64,000 nt of DNA from the NCBI GenBank assembly GCA_963925805.1, contig CAWUSE010000023.1, positions 62,001 through 126,000 of the forward strand. Reading direction: 5' to 3'. This document shows, piece by piece, positions 52,966-62,660 of this stretch. A program made the translations under genes and the position numbers. A model generated the notes under the pieces. It made no database searches and had not been told where the DNA came from. It saw only the letters and a program-made list of their open reading frames with translations. The stretch comes from UBA10347 sp905182135 (lineage in GTDB: Bacteria > Actinomycetota > Acidimicrobiia > Acidimicrobiales > UBA10347). Within the stretch, counting starts at the first letter, position 1; the number at the start of each line of letters is the position of its first letter.

Positions 52966-54144
52966 TTAGAGCGGTGCTGGTCCGAAGATCAGGCTGGCGT
53001 TGTGGCCGCCAAAGCCAAATGAGTTTGAGATCGCCGGGCCTGGCGTCCATTCTTGGCCTTGGCCAACAACGAGATTGATCTGCGGAAGCTCTGAGTCGAC
53101 CGATGTCGTGTTGGCAGTCGGAGGAATTATGCCTCTAACCATTGACTCGACGATAGACACAGCCTCGATTGCCCCAGCGGCGCCCAGTGAGTGCCCTGTG
53201 ACGCCCTTGATGGACGTTACGAAGGGACCAGGTGTGCCGAACAGTTGAGCGCATGCTTGGGCCTCAGCGGCGTCGTTTAGTGGCGTAGACGTGCCGTGTG
53301 CATTGACATAGGTGATGGCGCTGGCATTGATTCCTGCATCATCGAGGGCTCGTTTCATACACTTGAGGGCACCAACGCCACCAGGTGATGGTGCCGTGAT
53401 GTGGTGGGCATCGGCGGTCGTTGCGTAACCCAGGATCTCGGCCAGGATGGTGGCGCCGCGAGCCTTAGCACCTTCAAGCTCTTCGATGACCAGGACACCA
53501 GCAGCTTCGGCGGCGATGAAACCGTCGCGATCCGCGTCGAAGGGGCGACTGAGCCCCGAACTCGACAGGGCGGTCATATTGGAAAAGCCTGCCAGACCGA
53601 CAACGGTTGTCGACGATTCGGTACCGCCGGTCACCATGGCATCACAGCGTCCCCAACGGATCATATTGAATGCATTACCGATGCTCTGATTGCTTGCTGC
53701 ACACGCGGTAACAGTGGTCTCGCAAGGCCCCTCGAAGCCGTACTTCATCGAGATGTGCGCGGATGAGGCGTTGGCCATCATCATTGGGATCAAGAACGGG
53801 CTAACCCGGCGAGAACCCTTCTCGTGTTGCACAAGCACTTGCTCTTCGAATGTGCGCATGCCGCCCACACCTGTCCCTACGAGCGAACCTATACGTTCGC
53901 GGTCATAAGGAAGATCCCCGGCCTCGGCCAGGGCTTCAGCCGCGGAGACCAGAGCAAATTGGGCATGGCGGTCAAGTCGACGGGCTTGTTTGCGGTCGAA
54001 ATAGGGCGTCAAGTCGAATTCGGGCACATCGCGCGGGCGCTCGTCGGGAGCGGACGCGAGTAAACCATCGAAGAAGGCTTCGCGGCCGAGACCCGCCGTA
54101 GCGACTGCAGAAGCGCCCGTGATTACCACACGGCGCTGTGCCAT
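52966..54144 (-). CDS. fabF: 3-oxoacyl-ACP synthase II (FabF)
   Basis: Condensing enzyme for chain elongation. The catalytic triad is Cys148 in TVTACAASNQS, His in VNAHGTSTPLND and His in IKGVTGHSLGAAGAIE. SNSFGFGGHNASL is the C-terminal block. Length 392. ATG overlaps the last base of the acpP stop. Last gene of fabD-fabH-fabG-acpP-fabF. Confidence 0.97.
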   Translation of the reverse strand: MAQRRVVITGASAVATAGLGREAFFDGLLASAPDERPRDVPEFDLTPYFDRKQARRLDRHAQFALVSAAEALAEAGDLPYDRERIGSLVGTGVGGMRTFEEQVLVQHEKGSRRVSPFLIPMMMANASSAHISMKYGFEGPCETTVTACAASNQSIGNAFNMIRWGRCDAMVTGGTESSTTVVGLAGFSNMTALSSSGLSRPFDADRDGFIAAEAAGVLVIEELEGAKARGATILAEILGYATTADAHHITAPSPGGVGALKCMKRALDDAGINASAITYVNAHGTSTPLNDAAEAQACAQLFGTPGPFVTSIKGVTGHSLGAAGAIEAVSIVESMVRGIIPPTANTTSVDSELPQINLVVGQGQEWTPGPAISNSFGFGGHNASLIFGPAPL

Positions 54145-54383
54145 TAGAGCTTGCCGGTAATGAGTTCGTAGGCCTTACCGACGGTGTCGATGCCCTCCAG
54201 TTCTTCCTCGTCGACGGCAACGTCGAACTCTTCTTCGAGTGCCATGACGAGTTCTACGAGATCGAGGCTGTCCGCATCGAGGTCGTCAGCGAAGCTGGCC
54301 TCTTTGGTGATCTTGTCATCTTCGACGGCGAGTACCTCGACAGCACACTTCTTGAAACGCTCAAACATTGCTTCGTCGCTCAT
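54144..54383 (-). CDS. acpP: Acyl carrier protein
   Basis: Small acidic four-helix carrier of 79 residues. The phosphopantetheine serine is Ser39 in FADDLDADSLDLVELVMAL. VDEEELEGIDTVGKAYELI closes the fold. It sits between fabG and fabF as in many bacteria. Confidence 0.98.
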   Translation of the reverse strand: MSDEAMFERFKKCAVEVLAVEDDKITKEASFADDLDADSLDLVELVMALEEEFDVAVDEEELEGIDTVGKAYELITGKL

Positions 54384-54417
54384 GATTTCTCTCTTTCGGG
54401 TTCTTTTTAGTGGGGAG

Positions 54418-55146
54418 TTAGCCCATGCTCAGACCGCCATCGACTGGCAGGACTACGCCGGTGATGAAACCGGCGTCCTCGCTAGCGAGGAAAGTCACAG
54501 CCGCTGCGATTTCACCGGGTTGTCCGATGCGTCCGAGCGGTACCAGATCGAGGATCTGAGCGTGTTGGTCTTCGGTTAGCGCCGCGAGCATATCGGTGTC
54601 GATCGGCCCGGGTGCGACGATGTTTACAGTCACGTTACGTGATGCGAATTCCTTGGCAAGGGAACGCCCCAAGCCCACGAGTCCAGCTTTGGACGCTGCG
54701 TAGTTGGCTTGGCCTGCTTGGCCGCCCTGGCCAACGACCGATGAGATGAAGATGATGCGTCCCCAACGGGCGCGCATCATGTTTCTGATCGCCCGTTTCG
54801 AGGCTCGGTAGGTGCCGGTCAGATTGGTCTCGATGACCGATGTGAAGTCGTCGTCAGACATGCGCAAGACCAGACTGTCACGAGTGATACCTGCGTTGGC
54901 TACCAGGATCTCGACGTTTCCTAGCTGCTCTTCGACGGTGCAGAAGGCTGCGTCGAGCTGCTCGATGTCGGTGACGTCGGCCTGCACGGCTAATAGCCCT
55001 AGCTGGTGCGCCTCGATCGGGGGAGTGGAGTTGTAAGTAACGGCGACGCGATGGCCAGCGGCGGCCAGCTTGACTGCGATTGCAAGTCCAATGCCCCGGG
55101 ACCCGCCGGTCACCAGTGCTACTCGTGAGGGAGAAGAGTCGCTCAT
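54418..55146 (-). CDS. fabG: 3-oxoacyl-ACP reductase (FabG)
   Basis: Short-chain dehydrogenase reducing beta-ketoacyl-ACP. ALVTGGSRGIGLAIAVKL binds NADPH. NAG at about 84-86, then Ser136 in FISSVVG, Tyr149 and Lys153 in ANYAASKAG form the catalytic set. PVDGGLSMG ends the protein. The ATG at 55146 overlaps the fabH stop (ATGA) and gives 242 residues. The open frame runs far upstream into fabH but that part has no homology. Confidence 0.96.
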   Translation of the reverse strand: MSDSSPSRVALVTGGSRGIGLAIAVKLAAAGHRVAVTYNSTPPIEAHQLGLLAVQADVTDIEQLDAAFCTVEEQLGNVEILVANAGITRDSLVLRMSDDDFTSVIETNLTGTYRASKRAIRNMMRARWGRIIFISSVVGQGGQAGQANYAASKAGLVGLGRSLAKEFASRNVTVNIVAPGPIDTDMLAALTEDQHAQILDLVPLGRIGQPGEIAAAVTFLASEDAGFITGVVLPVDGGLSMG

Positions 55147-56087
55147 GGTCCCCACCGTAGAACAGCGGAGGCCGAACTCATACCAGCGCCGAAGCCGGTC
55201 AACAGCACGAGTTGACCTGCCTCGATCCGTCCGGCGGCTTCGGCTTCGACAAAAGCGAGCGGAATCGAGGCTGACGACGTGTTGCCGGTGTGGTCCAGAC
55301 ACACCGCGACTTTGTCCATTGGGATGTGCAATCGCTTGCAAGCCGCCTGGATGATGCGGATGTTGGCTTGGTGCGGCACAACAAGAGAAATGTCGTCGAT
55401 TGTCACACCCGCCTTGGCCATGGCGTCGTTGCTGGTGTTGACCATCACCATGACCGCCTTGCGAAACACTTCCCGACCGTTCATGGTCAGGTTGCCGCCA
55501 TCGTGTTCGGCGTACAGCAGCTGTTCGAGTGAACCATCTGAGCCGAGCGACGTAGCCAGAATGTTTCCGGCACCGTGTGTTGCTGATAGGACCATTGACC
55601 CGGACCCGTCGGCAAACAGGATGGCAGTGCCTCGGTCGCTCCAGTCGGTGATGTTGCTGAGGGTGTCGGTTCCGATAACGAGTACGTGCTCTGCGCCGGT
55701 AGCGATCAGACCGTCGGCGATGGCAAGCCCGTAGACAAAGCCAGAACATGCCGCCTGCACATCGAATGCCCCGCCGGTGATGCCAAGAGCGTCTTGGACC
55801 GTAGAAGCCGTTGCCGGACATTGCTTATCGGGCGTCGTTGTGGCGAGGACCACCATGTTGATGTCAGCGCCAGTCAGGCCTGCACGTTCGATTGCCGCTT
55901 GGCCCGACTCGACAGAAAGGCTGTGTGTCGTGCCGCCGATATGGCGGCTATGAATACCAGTGCGCTCGACGATCCAGTCATGGGTCGTATCGAGTGTCTC
56001 TGCGAGATCGTAATTGGTGACGATCTTGTCGGGCAGGGCGCTGGCCCAGCCGGTGACACGAGAACCGCGTTCGCGGCCGTTGGTCAC
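55143..56087 (-). CDS. fabH: 3-oxoacyl-ACP synthase III (FabH)
   Basis: Initiates fatty acid synthesis by condensing acyl-CoA with malonyl-ACP. The triad is Cys in FDVQAACSGFVYGL (about residue 114), His in LVVPHQANIRI and Asn in HTGNTSSASIP. WIVERTGIHSRHI is the usual N-terminal block. The GTG at 56087 gives a GTGA overlap with the fabD stop and about 314 residues. A TTG at 56102 is a longer option. Confidence 0.95.
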   Translation of the reverse strand: MTNGRERGSRVTGWASALPDKIVTNYDLAETLDTTHDWIVERTGIHSRHIGGTTHSLSVESGQAAIERAGLTGADINMVVLATTTPDKQCPATASTVQDALGITGGAFDVQAACSGFVYGLAIADGLIATGAEHVLVIGTDTLSNITDWSDRGTAILFADGSGSMVLSATHGAGNILATSLGSDGSLEQLLYAEHDGGNLTMNGREVFRKAVMVMVNTSNDAMAKAGVTIDDISLVVPHQANIRIIQAACKRLHIPMDKVAVCLDHTGNTSSASIPLAFVEAEAAGRIEAGQLVLLTGFGAGMSSASAVLRWGP

Positions 56088-57250
56088 GACGACCGCAACC
56101 AAGCAATCGGTTGTGCAAGCTGGACCCGTTCACCCGAGAGAGCAAGAAATTCGATCAGCTGGCCAGCAAAAGCCGAAAGAACCTCGGAGTTGCCAACCGT
56201 GCCGATCACAGAGCCGGTCTGCAACATGGCGCCAGCCCCGATATCGGTCTCGGGTATGAACACCCCAGCCGTCGGGCTCACAATCAGCCGTTCGGTTACA
56301 TAAAGATGCTCGCCTTCGGCCGGTTCGCTGGTGTCGCGACCGCCAAGGGCTTCGAGGAGCGCGTCGAGGTCGCCTGGAGCCGTCACGTTTAATCGTTCGC
56401 TGGAACGCTCTATGCGCTTGACCATGCTGCTCAAGGTGGTACCCGGGCCGATTTCAACAAACGTAGAGTATCCAGCATCAACCATGGCGGCCAGCGTGCG
56501 ACTCCAACGCACAGAACCTGTTAGTTGGTCATGGAGTAACTGTTGCCACGGATCTGCGGTTGTATGAGCTTCGCCGTCAACGTTTGCGTACACGGGGTGA
56601 TCTGGATCTCGGAAGTCGATCTGGGCGATTGCTTTGTCCAGGCGCTCTTGTGCGGGTGACATATGAGGCGTATGAAAAGCGCCGCCGACAGTCAAGGGCA
56701 TAACGCGTTTGGCGCCGGCCTCTTTGCAAGCACTGCCGCCTGCCTCGACCCCCGCTGGCCCGCCAGCGATTACAACTTGGCCTGGCGTGTTGTAGTTGGC
56801 TACCCAGCAGTCATCGACAGATGCGACAGCGGCTTCAACGGCGTCATCTTCCATACCAATGATGGCCGCCATCGTGCCGTCGTGTTCGTCGGCTGCGGCC
56901 TGCATGGCTTCGCCTCGTTCGGCAACAAGTCGGACCGCGTCGTAAAAATCGATCACGCCAGAAGCGGCCAATGCCGTGTACTCGCCCAAGCTGTGGCCAG
57001 CATGGCCGCTTGTCTCTACCCCTAACCGGTTCACTGCGTCGAAGGCGACCATGGAGGTGACAAATGTGGCGAGCTGCGAGTTACGAGTTTCGCGTAGTTC
57101 TTCGTCGCCTGACTCGAGCAACAGATGGCCGACATCGCGCCCTGCCGCATCGCTGGCTTCGACGACAAGTTCCCAGGAATCGTGCTGACGCCACGCCGCC
57201 CCCATGCCGGCGTGTTGTGAGCCTTGGCCCGGATAGAGAAAGGCAATCAT
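56084..57250 (-). CDS. fabD: Malonyl CoA-ACP transacylase (FabD) with extra C-terminal biotinyl/lipoyl-like domain
   Basis: Transfers malonyl groups from CoA to ACP. FLYPGQGSQHAGMG is the start block. The nucleophile is Ser87 in GHAGHSLGEYTALA and the catalytic His is in GGAFHTPHMSPA (about 193). The normal FabD fold ends near residue 300. Residues about 316-388 are extra: LIVSPTAGVFIPETD, GAMLQTGSVIGTVGNSEVLS, AFAGQLIEFLALSGERVQ, LAQPIAWL. The spacing of Gly and the two hydrophobic halves resemble the biotinyl/lipoyl barrel, but the modifiable Lys is absent. First gene of the fab operon. Confidence 0.9.
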   Translation of the reverse strand: MIAFLYPGQGSQHAGMGAAWRQHDSWELVVEASDAAGRDVGHLLLESGDEELRETRNSQLATFVTSMVAFDAVNRLGVETSGHAGHSLGEYTALAASGVIDFYDAVRLVAERGEAMQAAADEHDGTMAAIIGMEDDAVEAAVASVDDCWVANYNTPGQVVIAGGPAGVEAGGSACKEAGAKRVMPLTVGGAFHTPHMSPAQERLDKAIAQIDFRDPDHPVYANVDGEAHTTADPWQQLLHDQLTGSVRWSRTLAAMVDAGYSTFVEIGPGTTLSSMVKRIERSSERLNVTAPGDLDALLEALGGRDTSEPAEGEHLYVTERLIVSPTAGVFIPETDIGAGAMLQTGSVIGTVGNSEVLSAFAGQLIEFLALSGERVQLAQPIAWLRSS

Positions 57251-57425
57251 GAATGTCGTTCCACCTGCTGATGTAGTTGAAGGTTCGCTCTTCGGACCAG
57301 AGCGACTGCCCTATGGTTTCACGTTTCTTACCCCAGATGCTGCTAACCCGAGACAAGATATCGCGCTCGACGAAAAGCCGACTCATATTGGCATTCGCCG
57401 CGCTACGCTCTGCTGACCCAATCAT

Positions 57426-57508
57426 GCCCGGATGGCGGAATTGGCAGACGCGTCGGATTCAAAATCCGATGTCCATTGGACGTGCGGGTTCAAGTCCCGC
57501 TCCGGGTA
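57426..57508 (+). tRNA. tRNA-Leu (anticodon CAA)
   Basis: The acceptor arms GCCCGGA (57426-57432) and TCCGGGT (57501-57507) pair with one G-U. The anticodon stem TCGGA/TCCGA encloses the loop TTCAAAA, anticodon CAA. A long variable arm (GTCCATTGGACG) marks a class II tRNA. The T arm is GCGGGTTCAAGTCCCGC. CCA is not encoded. Confidence 0.95.
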
Positions 57509-57776
57509 CTCATTTTCCCATCGACTGCGGCTGTTCTTGACAGTTACCAGTTTCTTAGTAATTGTGTCCGTGGCTGAAGATTTCCGGTGCACAGTAACTG
57601 GGTTGGCCGCCGACGAGCCAAGGGTTGTCCGCTTGACGCATCATGGCTGGATTGATCCACGGACGTCGTTCATGCGCCGGATCCAACCTGTTGCCAGTTC
57701 TGATAGCCGGAGAACCGGCTTCCCACGGCAACAGCTGTACCCAGGCCAGGTCGGAGCAGGGAGTACACTAAATGCA

Positions 57777-58064
57777 ATGGTGCGGTCACGGATTGAACGA
57801 CAGTTGGCCGACGTCGGTAAGCAGCTGAAAGCGTTGCGCTCTGATTTGGGAGTTGCTGAGCAGGCGCTTATGCAGGTCGACTACGAGGCCGACGATGCGC
57901 GTTTACGCTCGTTGGTGTCCGAGACCCCGCTAGCGCAGAAAGAACACGAAGAGGCACGGCGACAGGTAGACGTCAATCGGCGCAACCGCGACCAACTCCA
58001 CGCCGAGGTTGTCCGACTCGAAGTCCGGCAGGACGAACTGCTTGATGCCTTCAACGAGCGATGA
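57777..58064 (+). CDS. Coiled-coil protein of unknown function
   Basis: A 95-residue protein that is almost one long charged helix (RIERQLADVGKQLKALRSDL, then EARRQVDVNRRNRDQLHAEV). No family recognised. ATG 57777 is chosen; the open frame continues upstream through the tRNA gene, which cannot be coding. A TACACT at 57764-57769 would make it nearly leaderless if it is a -10. The stop overlaps pdtaR (ATGA). Confidence 0.7.
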   Translation: MVRSRIERQLADVGKQLKALRSDLGVAEQALMQVDYEADDARLRSLVSETPLAQKEHEEARRQVDVNRRNRDQLHAEVVRLEVRQDELLDAFNER

Positions 58065-58675
58065 CAGACGTAGATAGCGCAACCGAGATAGCTGTTCGGC
58101 AGGGCATCCGAGTGTTCGTGGCCGAAGATGAAGCCATCATCCGACTCGACATCGTCGAAACTCTTACGGTGATGGGCTTCGATGTTGTCGGGCAAGCCGC
58201 ACGTGGCGACGCCGCCGAAATAGAGATTCGCGAACTTGTCCCCGATGTCGCGATTCTGGACATCCAAATGCCGGGTAAGACCGGTATCGATGTGGCGAAA
58301 GCGCTCACCGATGATCTTGTGTGCGCGGTAGTGATTTTGAGTGCCTTCAGCCAGAGCGGCCTCGTCAGTGAAGCCATTGAAGCTGGTGTTCAGGCCTATC
58401 TAGTCAAGCCATTTCAGCGCAATGAAATAGCGGTGCAAATCGAAGTTGCCCAAGCCCGTTATGAACAGATGAAAGACCTTTCGGCCGAGGTCACTGCGTT
58501 GAATCAGCGGCTGGCGGACCGGGTGCTACTCGACCGGGCAAAGGGCGTGCTAATCGATGAGCACGGCCTTGGCGAGGCTGAAGCTATGCGGTTTGTGCAA
58601 AAGCGAGCCATGGACGAGCGGCGGCCAGTCCGAGATGTTGCCGCCGAGATCCTCAACGGTTCGGTCGCTCCGTAG
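58061..58675 (+). CDS. pdtaR: ANTAR-domain response regulator (PdtaR-like)
   Basis: RNA-binding two-component regulator, by family. The receiver domain has VFVAEDEAIIRLDIVE and phospho-acceptor Asp67 in VAILDIQMPGKTGID, with Lys in AYLVKPFQRNE. The C-terminal ANTAR domain (about 140-200) has LDRAKGVLIDEHGLGEAEAM and VQKRAMDERRPVRDVAAEIL. The order pdtaR then polA resembles the Rv1626-polA area in Mycobacterium. In that genus it works with the kinase PdtaS; no kinase is present here. Confidence 0.93.
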   Translation: MTDVDSATEIAVRQGIRVFVAEDEAIIRLDIVETLTVMGFDVVGQAARGDAAEIEIRELVPDVAILDIQMPGKTGIDVAKALTDDLVCAVVILSAFSQSGLVSEAIEAGVQAYLVKPFQRNEIAVQIEVAQARYEQMKDLSAEVTALNQRLADRVLLDRAKGVLIDEHGLGEAEAMRFVQKRAMDERRPVRDVAAEILNGSVAP

Positions 58676-58703
58676 GCCTCAGCGCCAGGAAACCACAGAC
58701 ACT

Positions 58704-59900
58704 GTGCAAACACCGAGCCTCGAACGCAACCTTAAACTGATCCCGCTCCACCAGGCGTTGTCTTCATCAATGGTCTATCTGCCAGTGTTCGTGCTGTTCA
58801 CGCGGGACAATTTTGGTGTATCAGGTGCGCTCCAGATCGCGTCACTGACCTACTTGTTCATCGTCGTGCTTGAGGTTCCGTCCGGTTGGATGAGCGACTT
58901 GTTCGGTCGCGTCCCCACTCTTTCGGTCGCTGCAACCGGATTCGTCATTGGCCAAGCATGTTTCCTCTTCGGCGGTACTGAATTTGGCATTATTGTTCTG
59001 GGTCAGTTCTTTGTCAGTGCTGGCTATGCCTTTATCTCCGGTACCGATGTTTCTTTCCACTTTGACTCGCTCGAAGGACTCGGGCGAGATGGCGAGTATC
59101 TGCACCGCCAAGCGCGTATTTCATCGCTGAGCTATTTGGTGCGAACCGTCAGCGCTCTTGTCGGTGGGGTGCTGGGCCTTATTGACTTGCGGCTTACCTT
59201 CGCTGTATCGCTGGTGATAGCGCTGGGCCAACTCGCTGTCACTCGACTGCTCTACGAGCCGGGGGAGAGCGAGGTGAAGGCCGAGCGGTTCGTGAACCAG
59301 ATTGGAAAATGTCTGGGGTACTTGCGGCACGGTTTCATGGCATGGCTGTTCTTCTACGGCATTGCGCTTGTTGTCCTCGAACATGTCGCGTTCACCCTGA
59401 TGCAGCCATGGCTGACACAAGCGCTCGGCAAGTCGCCTGATGAACTTGGCGCGACGCCCCTCGTGTCGGGTGGACTTTTTGCTGTCACGGCATTTGTCGG
59501 CGCGTTAGCGGCGCGCTCCAGCGCCCCAGCCGGGGAACGCTTTGGCACAGTCCGAACGTTGATTGGTCTAGGCCTGGTCTCGGCCGTGATCGTGACCGGG
59601 ATGGCGCTGTCGTTTTCGATTCTGATCCTGGGTCTGATGGTGTTCCGCAGCGTGCAAGGGGCAGCGGCCCCCGTGCTGATATCGGCCTCGGTCGCGCCGC
59701 GGACCGAACAACAACATCGAGCGACGCTACTCAGTATCAACTCGCTGGCTGGTCGATTGTTCTACGGCGGGCTGCTGCAGGTGCTTGCTATCAACGTTGA
59801 GGACGACCCGCGGCCATTTCTGCAAGCAACATCGGTCATCTCCTGGATCCTGGTGGCGTTGCTGCTTGCGACCGGCACTTGGGCCGCAGGCCGCGAATAG
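58704..59900 (+). CDS. Major facilitator superfamily transporter
   Basis: A 398-residue membrane protein with about 12 hydrophobic segments. The cytoplasmic motif A is VLEVPSGWMSDLFGRVPTLS. Substrate is unknown. The GTG at 58704 is chosen because membrane homology (LIPLHQALSSSMVYLPVFVL) begins soon after; the open frame upstream runs into pdtaR. No own terminator is seen before polA. Confidence 0.83.
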   Translation: MQTPSLERNLKLIPLHQALSSSMVYLPVFVLFTRDNFGVSGALQIASLTYLFIVVLEVPSGWMSDLFGRVPTLSVAATGFVIGQACFLFGGTEFGIIVLGQFFVSAGYAFISGTDVSFHFDSLEGLGRDGEYLHRQARISSLSYLVRTVSALVGGVLGLIDLRLTFAVSLVIALGQLAVTRLLYEPGESEVKAERFVNQIGKCLGYLRHGFMAWLFFYGIALVVLEHVAFTLMQPWLTQALGKSPDELGATPLVSGGLFAVTAFVGALAARSSAPAGERFGTVRTLIGLGLVSAVIVTGMALSFSILILGLMVFRSVQGAAAPVLISASVAPRTEQQHRATLLSINSLAGRLFYGGLLQVLAINVEDDPRPFLQATSVISWILVALLLATGTWAAGRE

Positions 59901-59990
59901 GCAGCGATACGAGACCAGTCATCGGTACCCGGCACCAGTGCATATAGCAGCGGCACCCGCACACCTCGATCGCGAGATAGGTTCGCGGAC

Positions 59991-62660
59991 GTGGCAAAAC
60001 TGATGCTGATTGACGGTCATTCATTGACCTACCGAGCGTTTTTTGCGCTCCCTGCTGACATGGCGACAACGAGTGGCCAAGTCACCAACGCTGTTTTCGG
60101 ATTCACGTCGATGCTCATAAACCTGTTGCGTGACCACAAGCCGGATCGCTTGGCCGTCGCGTTCGACTTGCCCGAGCCGACCTTCCGCCACAAGAAGTAC
60201 GACGATTACAAGGCCGGACGCACCGCTGCGCCTGACATCTTGCGACAACAACTTGGCCTGGTTCGTGAGTTGGTTGATGCTCTCGCTGTACCGGTCTTGG
60301 AACTATCTGGTTTCGAGGCCGACGACATCATCGCCACGCTTGCGACACGAGCCAAGGAAGCAGGTGACGATGTGATCGTGGTTACCGGTGACCGCGATGC
60401 GTATCAGCTCGTCGAAGACCCTCATGTCAAGGTCCTCTACAACAAGCGAGGCGTGAGCGACTATGCCTTTTACGACGAAGCCGGAATCTTCGAACGGACC
60501 GGTGTACGCCCCAAGGACTATGTCCATTACGCCGCGTTACGTGGCGACAAGTCCGACAACCTCGAAGGTGTGCTCGGCGTCGGCGAGAAGACAGCAGCCA
60601 AGCTGATTAATAAATACGGCGACATCGAAGGCATCTACGCACACATCGATGAACAGACGCCCAAGCTGCGAGAGAATCTGGCCACGTACCGAGAGAATGT
60701 GGATCGCAATCTTGAAATGATGCCGCTGGTGCTCGATGTTCCTATCGAGGCCAAAATTGACGATCTGCAGATCGGTGGCATCGATGCCGAAGAGGTCCGG
60801 CGGCTTTTTGACTTCCTCGAGTTCCGAGCACTTTATGACCGCCTGACTGGAGTCTTGGACTTCGACAGTGGGGCTGCGATGGGCGATGTCGAGGTGATCG
60901 AAGCGGAGGTGACGGTGCCAGACACCGTCGTCGAAGCTGTCTCTGCTCTTCACGCTCTGCCGCTCGTCGGGCCTGTCGGGGTGGCGGGTCATGTAAGTGA
61001 CAATGGTGAACTTCAGGGCCTAGCCGTCACGAGCGATCCAGTATCTGGCGAGGTGCTGTGGCTGAGTGCTGCATTGCTCGCTGACGAGTCGGTCGCTGCC
61101 GCAGTCCAACAGACGGTGGGCAGTCCGACCACCGACCTATGTGGACACGACATCAAGCCGGCCATGCGGGCGCTTTTCGACTTGGGAATCGATCTGCCCG
61201 GGTTGGCTATGGATACGGCGCTTGCCGCTTACCTACTTGATCCGGCTGAGCCGTCCTATCCACTTGAGGGCCTGTTGCAACGATTCGCGTCGTTGCAGCT
61301 GCCCGACGGTGACGCTGCACCCGAAGGACAGCTCGACTTTGGTGAGGACTCGGTCGACGATGCGCTGTTGACTGGAAGGCGGGCGCTCGGTATCGCTCGT
61401 GTCGTCGAGCCGATCCGAGAATCGTTGGAAGAACTTGGCTTGACCAAGCTGAATACCGAAATCGAGGTCCCACTGATTCGTGTGCTGGCCAAGATGGAGC
61501 ATCTGGGGGTGGGTGTGGATGTTGCCGAACTCACCAAGATGCGCGACGATCTGACCAAAGAGTGCGACCGGCTACGTGAGGCGACTATCGAAGCCGCAGG
61601 CGAAGACTTCAACATCAACTCGACGAAGCAGTTGCGGGAGGTTCTGTTCGAGAAGCTCGGTCTGACCCCGCAGAAGAAGACCAAGACCGGCTACTCGACC
61701 GATGCAGCGACGTTGGAAAAGCTGCGAGGTGACCACCCGATGGTCGAACTGTTGCTGCAATATCGAGAAGTTGAGAAGCTCCGGTCGACCTACGGCGAGG
61801 GACTCGTCGCGGAGGTAGGGCCAGGCGATCGAATTCGGGCGACCTTCAATCAGACCGTTGCTCGAACTGGCCGCCTCAGTAGCGACCAACCCAATTTGCA
61901 CAACATCCCGGTTCGGTCAGAACGCGGCCGAAACTTCCGGCGTGCCTTCGTGGCTGGCGACGGCAAGACGCTGCTCATCGCGGACTACAACCAGATTGAG
62001 CTGCGCTGCATCGCACATCTCGCAGAAGATCCAGGCCTGATCGGAGCGTTCGAGGCGGGCCACGACATACACAACGCGACTGCGGCTCGTGTCTTCGATA
62101 TTAAGCCTGAAGACGTCACTGTTGAGCAACGATCCAAAGCCAAAATGGTTAGTTATGGGCTGGCTTATGGGATGGAGTCTTACGGCCTGGGCCAGAGACT
62201 TGGCATACCCACCAACGAAGCCCAAGTCATTCTCGACGCGTACTTCGAAGCTTTCCCGGCCGTGCGCCAATATATGGACGACACTGTCGCCGAGGCCCGC
62301 CAACGCGGCTACACCGAAACTCTATTCGGACGGCGCCGTCAGATTCCAGAACTCAGCTCGTCGAACTTCCGGATCCGTCAAGCTGGTGAACGCCAGGCCA
62401 TGAATGCAGGAATCCAAGGTTTAGCCGCCGATATTTTCAAGGTCGCGCTTGTCGAACTCGACAAAGGTCTCGACGAGAGCGGTCTCGAGGCCAAAGTCAT
62501 TTTGCAGGTACACGACGAAGTGGTGCTCGAGACCCCACCCGCCGAACTGGACGCAACCCGGGACCTAGTTGTCAAGGTGATGGCCAACGCATTCGATCTA
62601 CGAGTCCCACTTGACGTAAACCTGGCCGACGGCCCAACTTGGGCGGCTGGAAAGGGCTAG
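59991..62660 (+). CDS. polA: DNA polymerase I
   Basis: Repair and Okazaki-fragment polymerase. Residues about 1-290 are the 5' nuclease (LMLIDGHSLTYRAFFALP, FEADDIIATLATRA, VVTGDRDAYQL, GDKSDNLEGVLGVGEKTAA). The middle 3'-5' exonuclease domain lacks the first catalytic DxE motif, as in several actinobacterial PolA. The polymerase domain has motif A ADYNQIELRCIAHLAED (about 664), motif B RSKAKMVSYGLAYGMESYGL and motif C QVHDEVVLE (about 841). GTG start; length 889. Confidence 0.97.
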   Translation: MAKLMLIDGHSLTYRAFFALPADMATTSGQVTNAVFGFTSMLINLLRDHKPDRLAVAFDLPEPTFRHKKYDDYKAGRTAAPDILRQQLGLVRELVDALAVPVLELSGFEADDIIATLATRAKEAGDDVIVVTGDRDAYQLVEDPHVKVLYNKRGVSDYAFYDEAGIFERTGVRPKDYVHYAALRGDKSDNLEGVLGVGEKTAAKLINKYGDIEGIYAHIDEQTPKLRENLATYRENVDRNLEMMPLVLDVPIEAKIDDLQIGGIDAEEVRRLFDFLEFRALYDRLTGVLDFDSGAAMGDVEVIEAEVTVPDTVVEAVSALHALPLVGPVGVAGHVSDNGELQGLAVTSDPVSGEVLWLSAALLADESVAAAVQQTVGSPTTDLCGHDIKPAMRALFDLGIDLPGLAMDTALAAYLLDPAEPSYPLEGLLQRFASLQLPDGDAAPEGQLDFGEDSVDDALLTGRRALGIARVVEPIRESLEELGLTKLNTEIEVPLIRVLAKMEHLGVGVDVAELTKMRDDLTKECDRLREATIEAAGEDFNINSTKQLREVLFEKLGLTPQKKTKTGYSTDAATLEKLRGDHPMVELLLQYREVEKLRSTYGEGLVAEVGPGDRIRATFNQTVARTGRLSSDQPNLHNIPVRSERGRNFRRAFVAGDGKTLLIADYNQIELRCIAHLAEDPGLIGAFEAGHDIHNATAARVFDIKPEDVTVEQRSKAKMVSYGLAYGMESYGLGQRLGIPTNEAQVILDAYFEAFPAVRQYMDDTVAEARQRGYTETLFGRRRQIPELSSSNFRIRQAGERQAMNAGIQGLAADIFKVALVELDKGLDESGLEAKVILQVHDEVVLETPPAELDATRDLVVKVMANAFDLRVPLDVNLADGPTWAAGKG

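Noticed and set aside
54418..55821. A 467-codon minus frame suggesting a large FabG fusion
   Set aside because: The part above 55146 is an out-of-frame reading of fabH, Arg/His-rich and without homology; FabG homology starts at the ATG at 55146.
57432..57776. Upstream extension of the coiled-coil protein
   Set aside because: It runs through the tRNA-Leu gene and shows no protein-like features; the ATG at 57777 is used.
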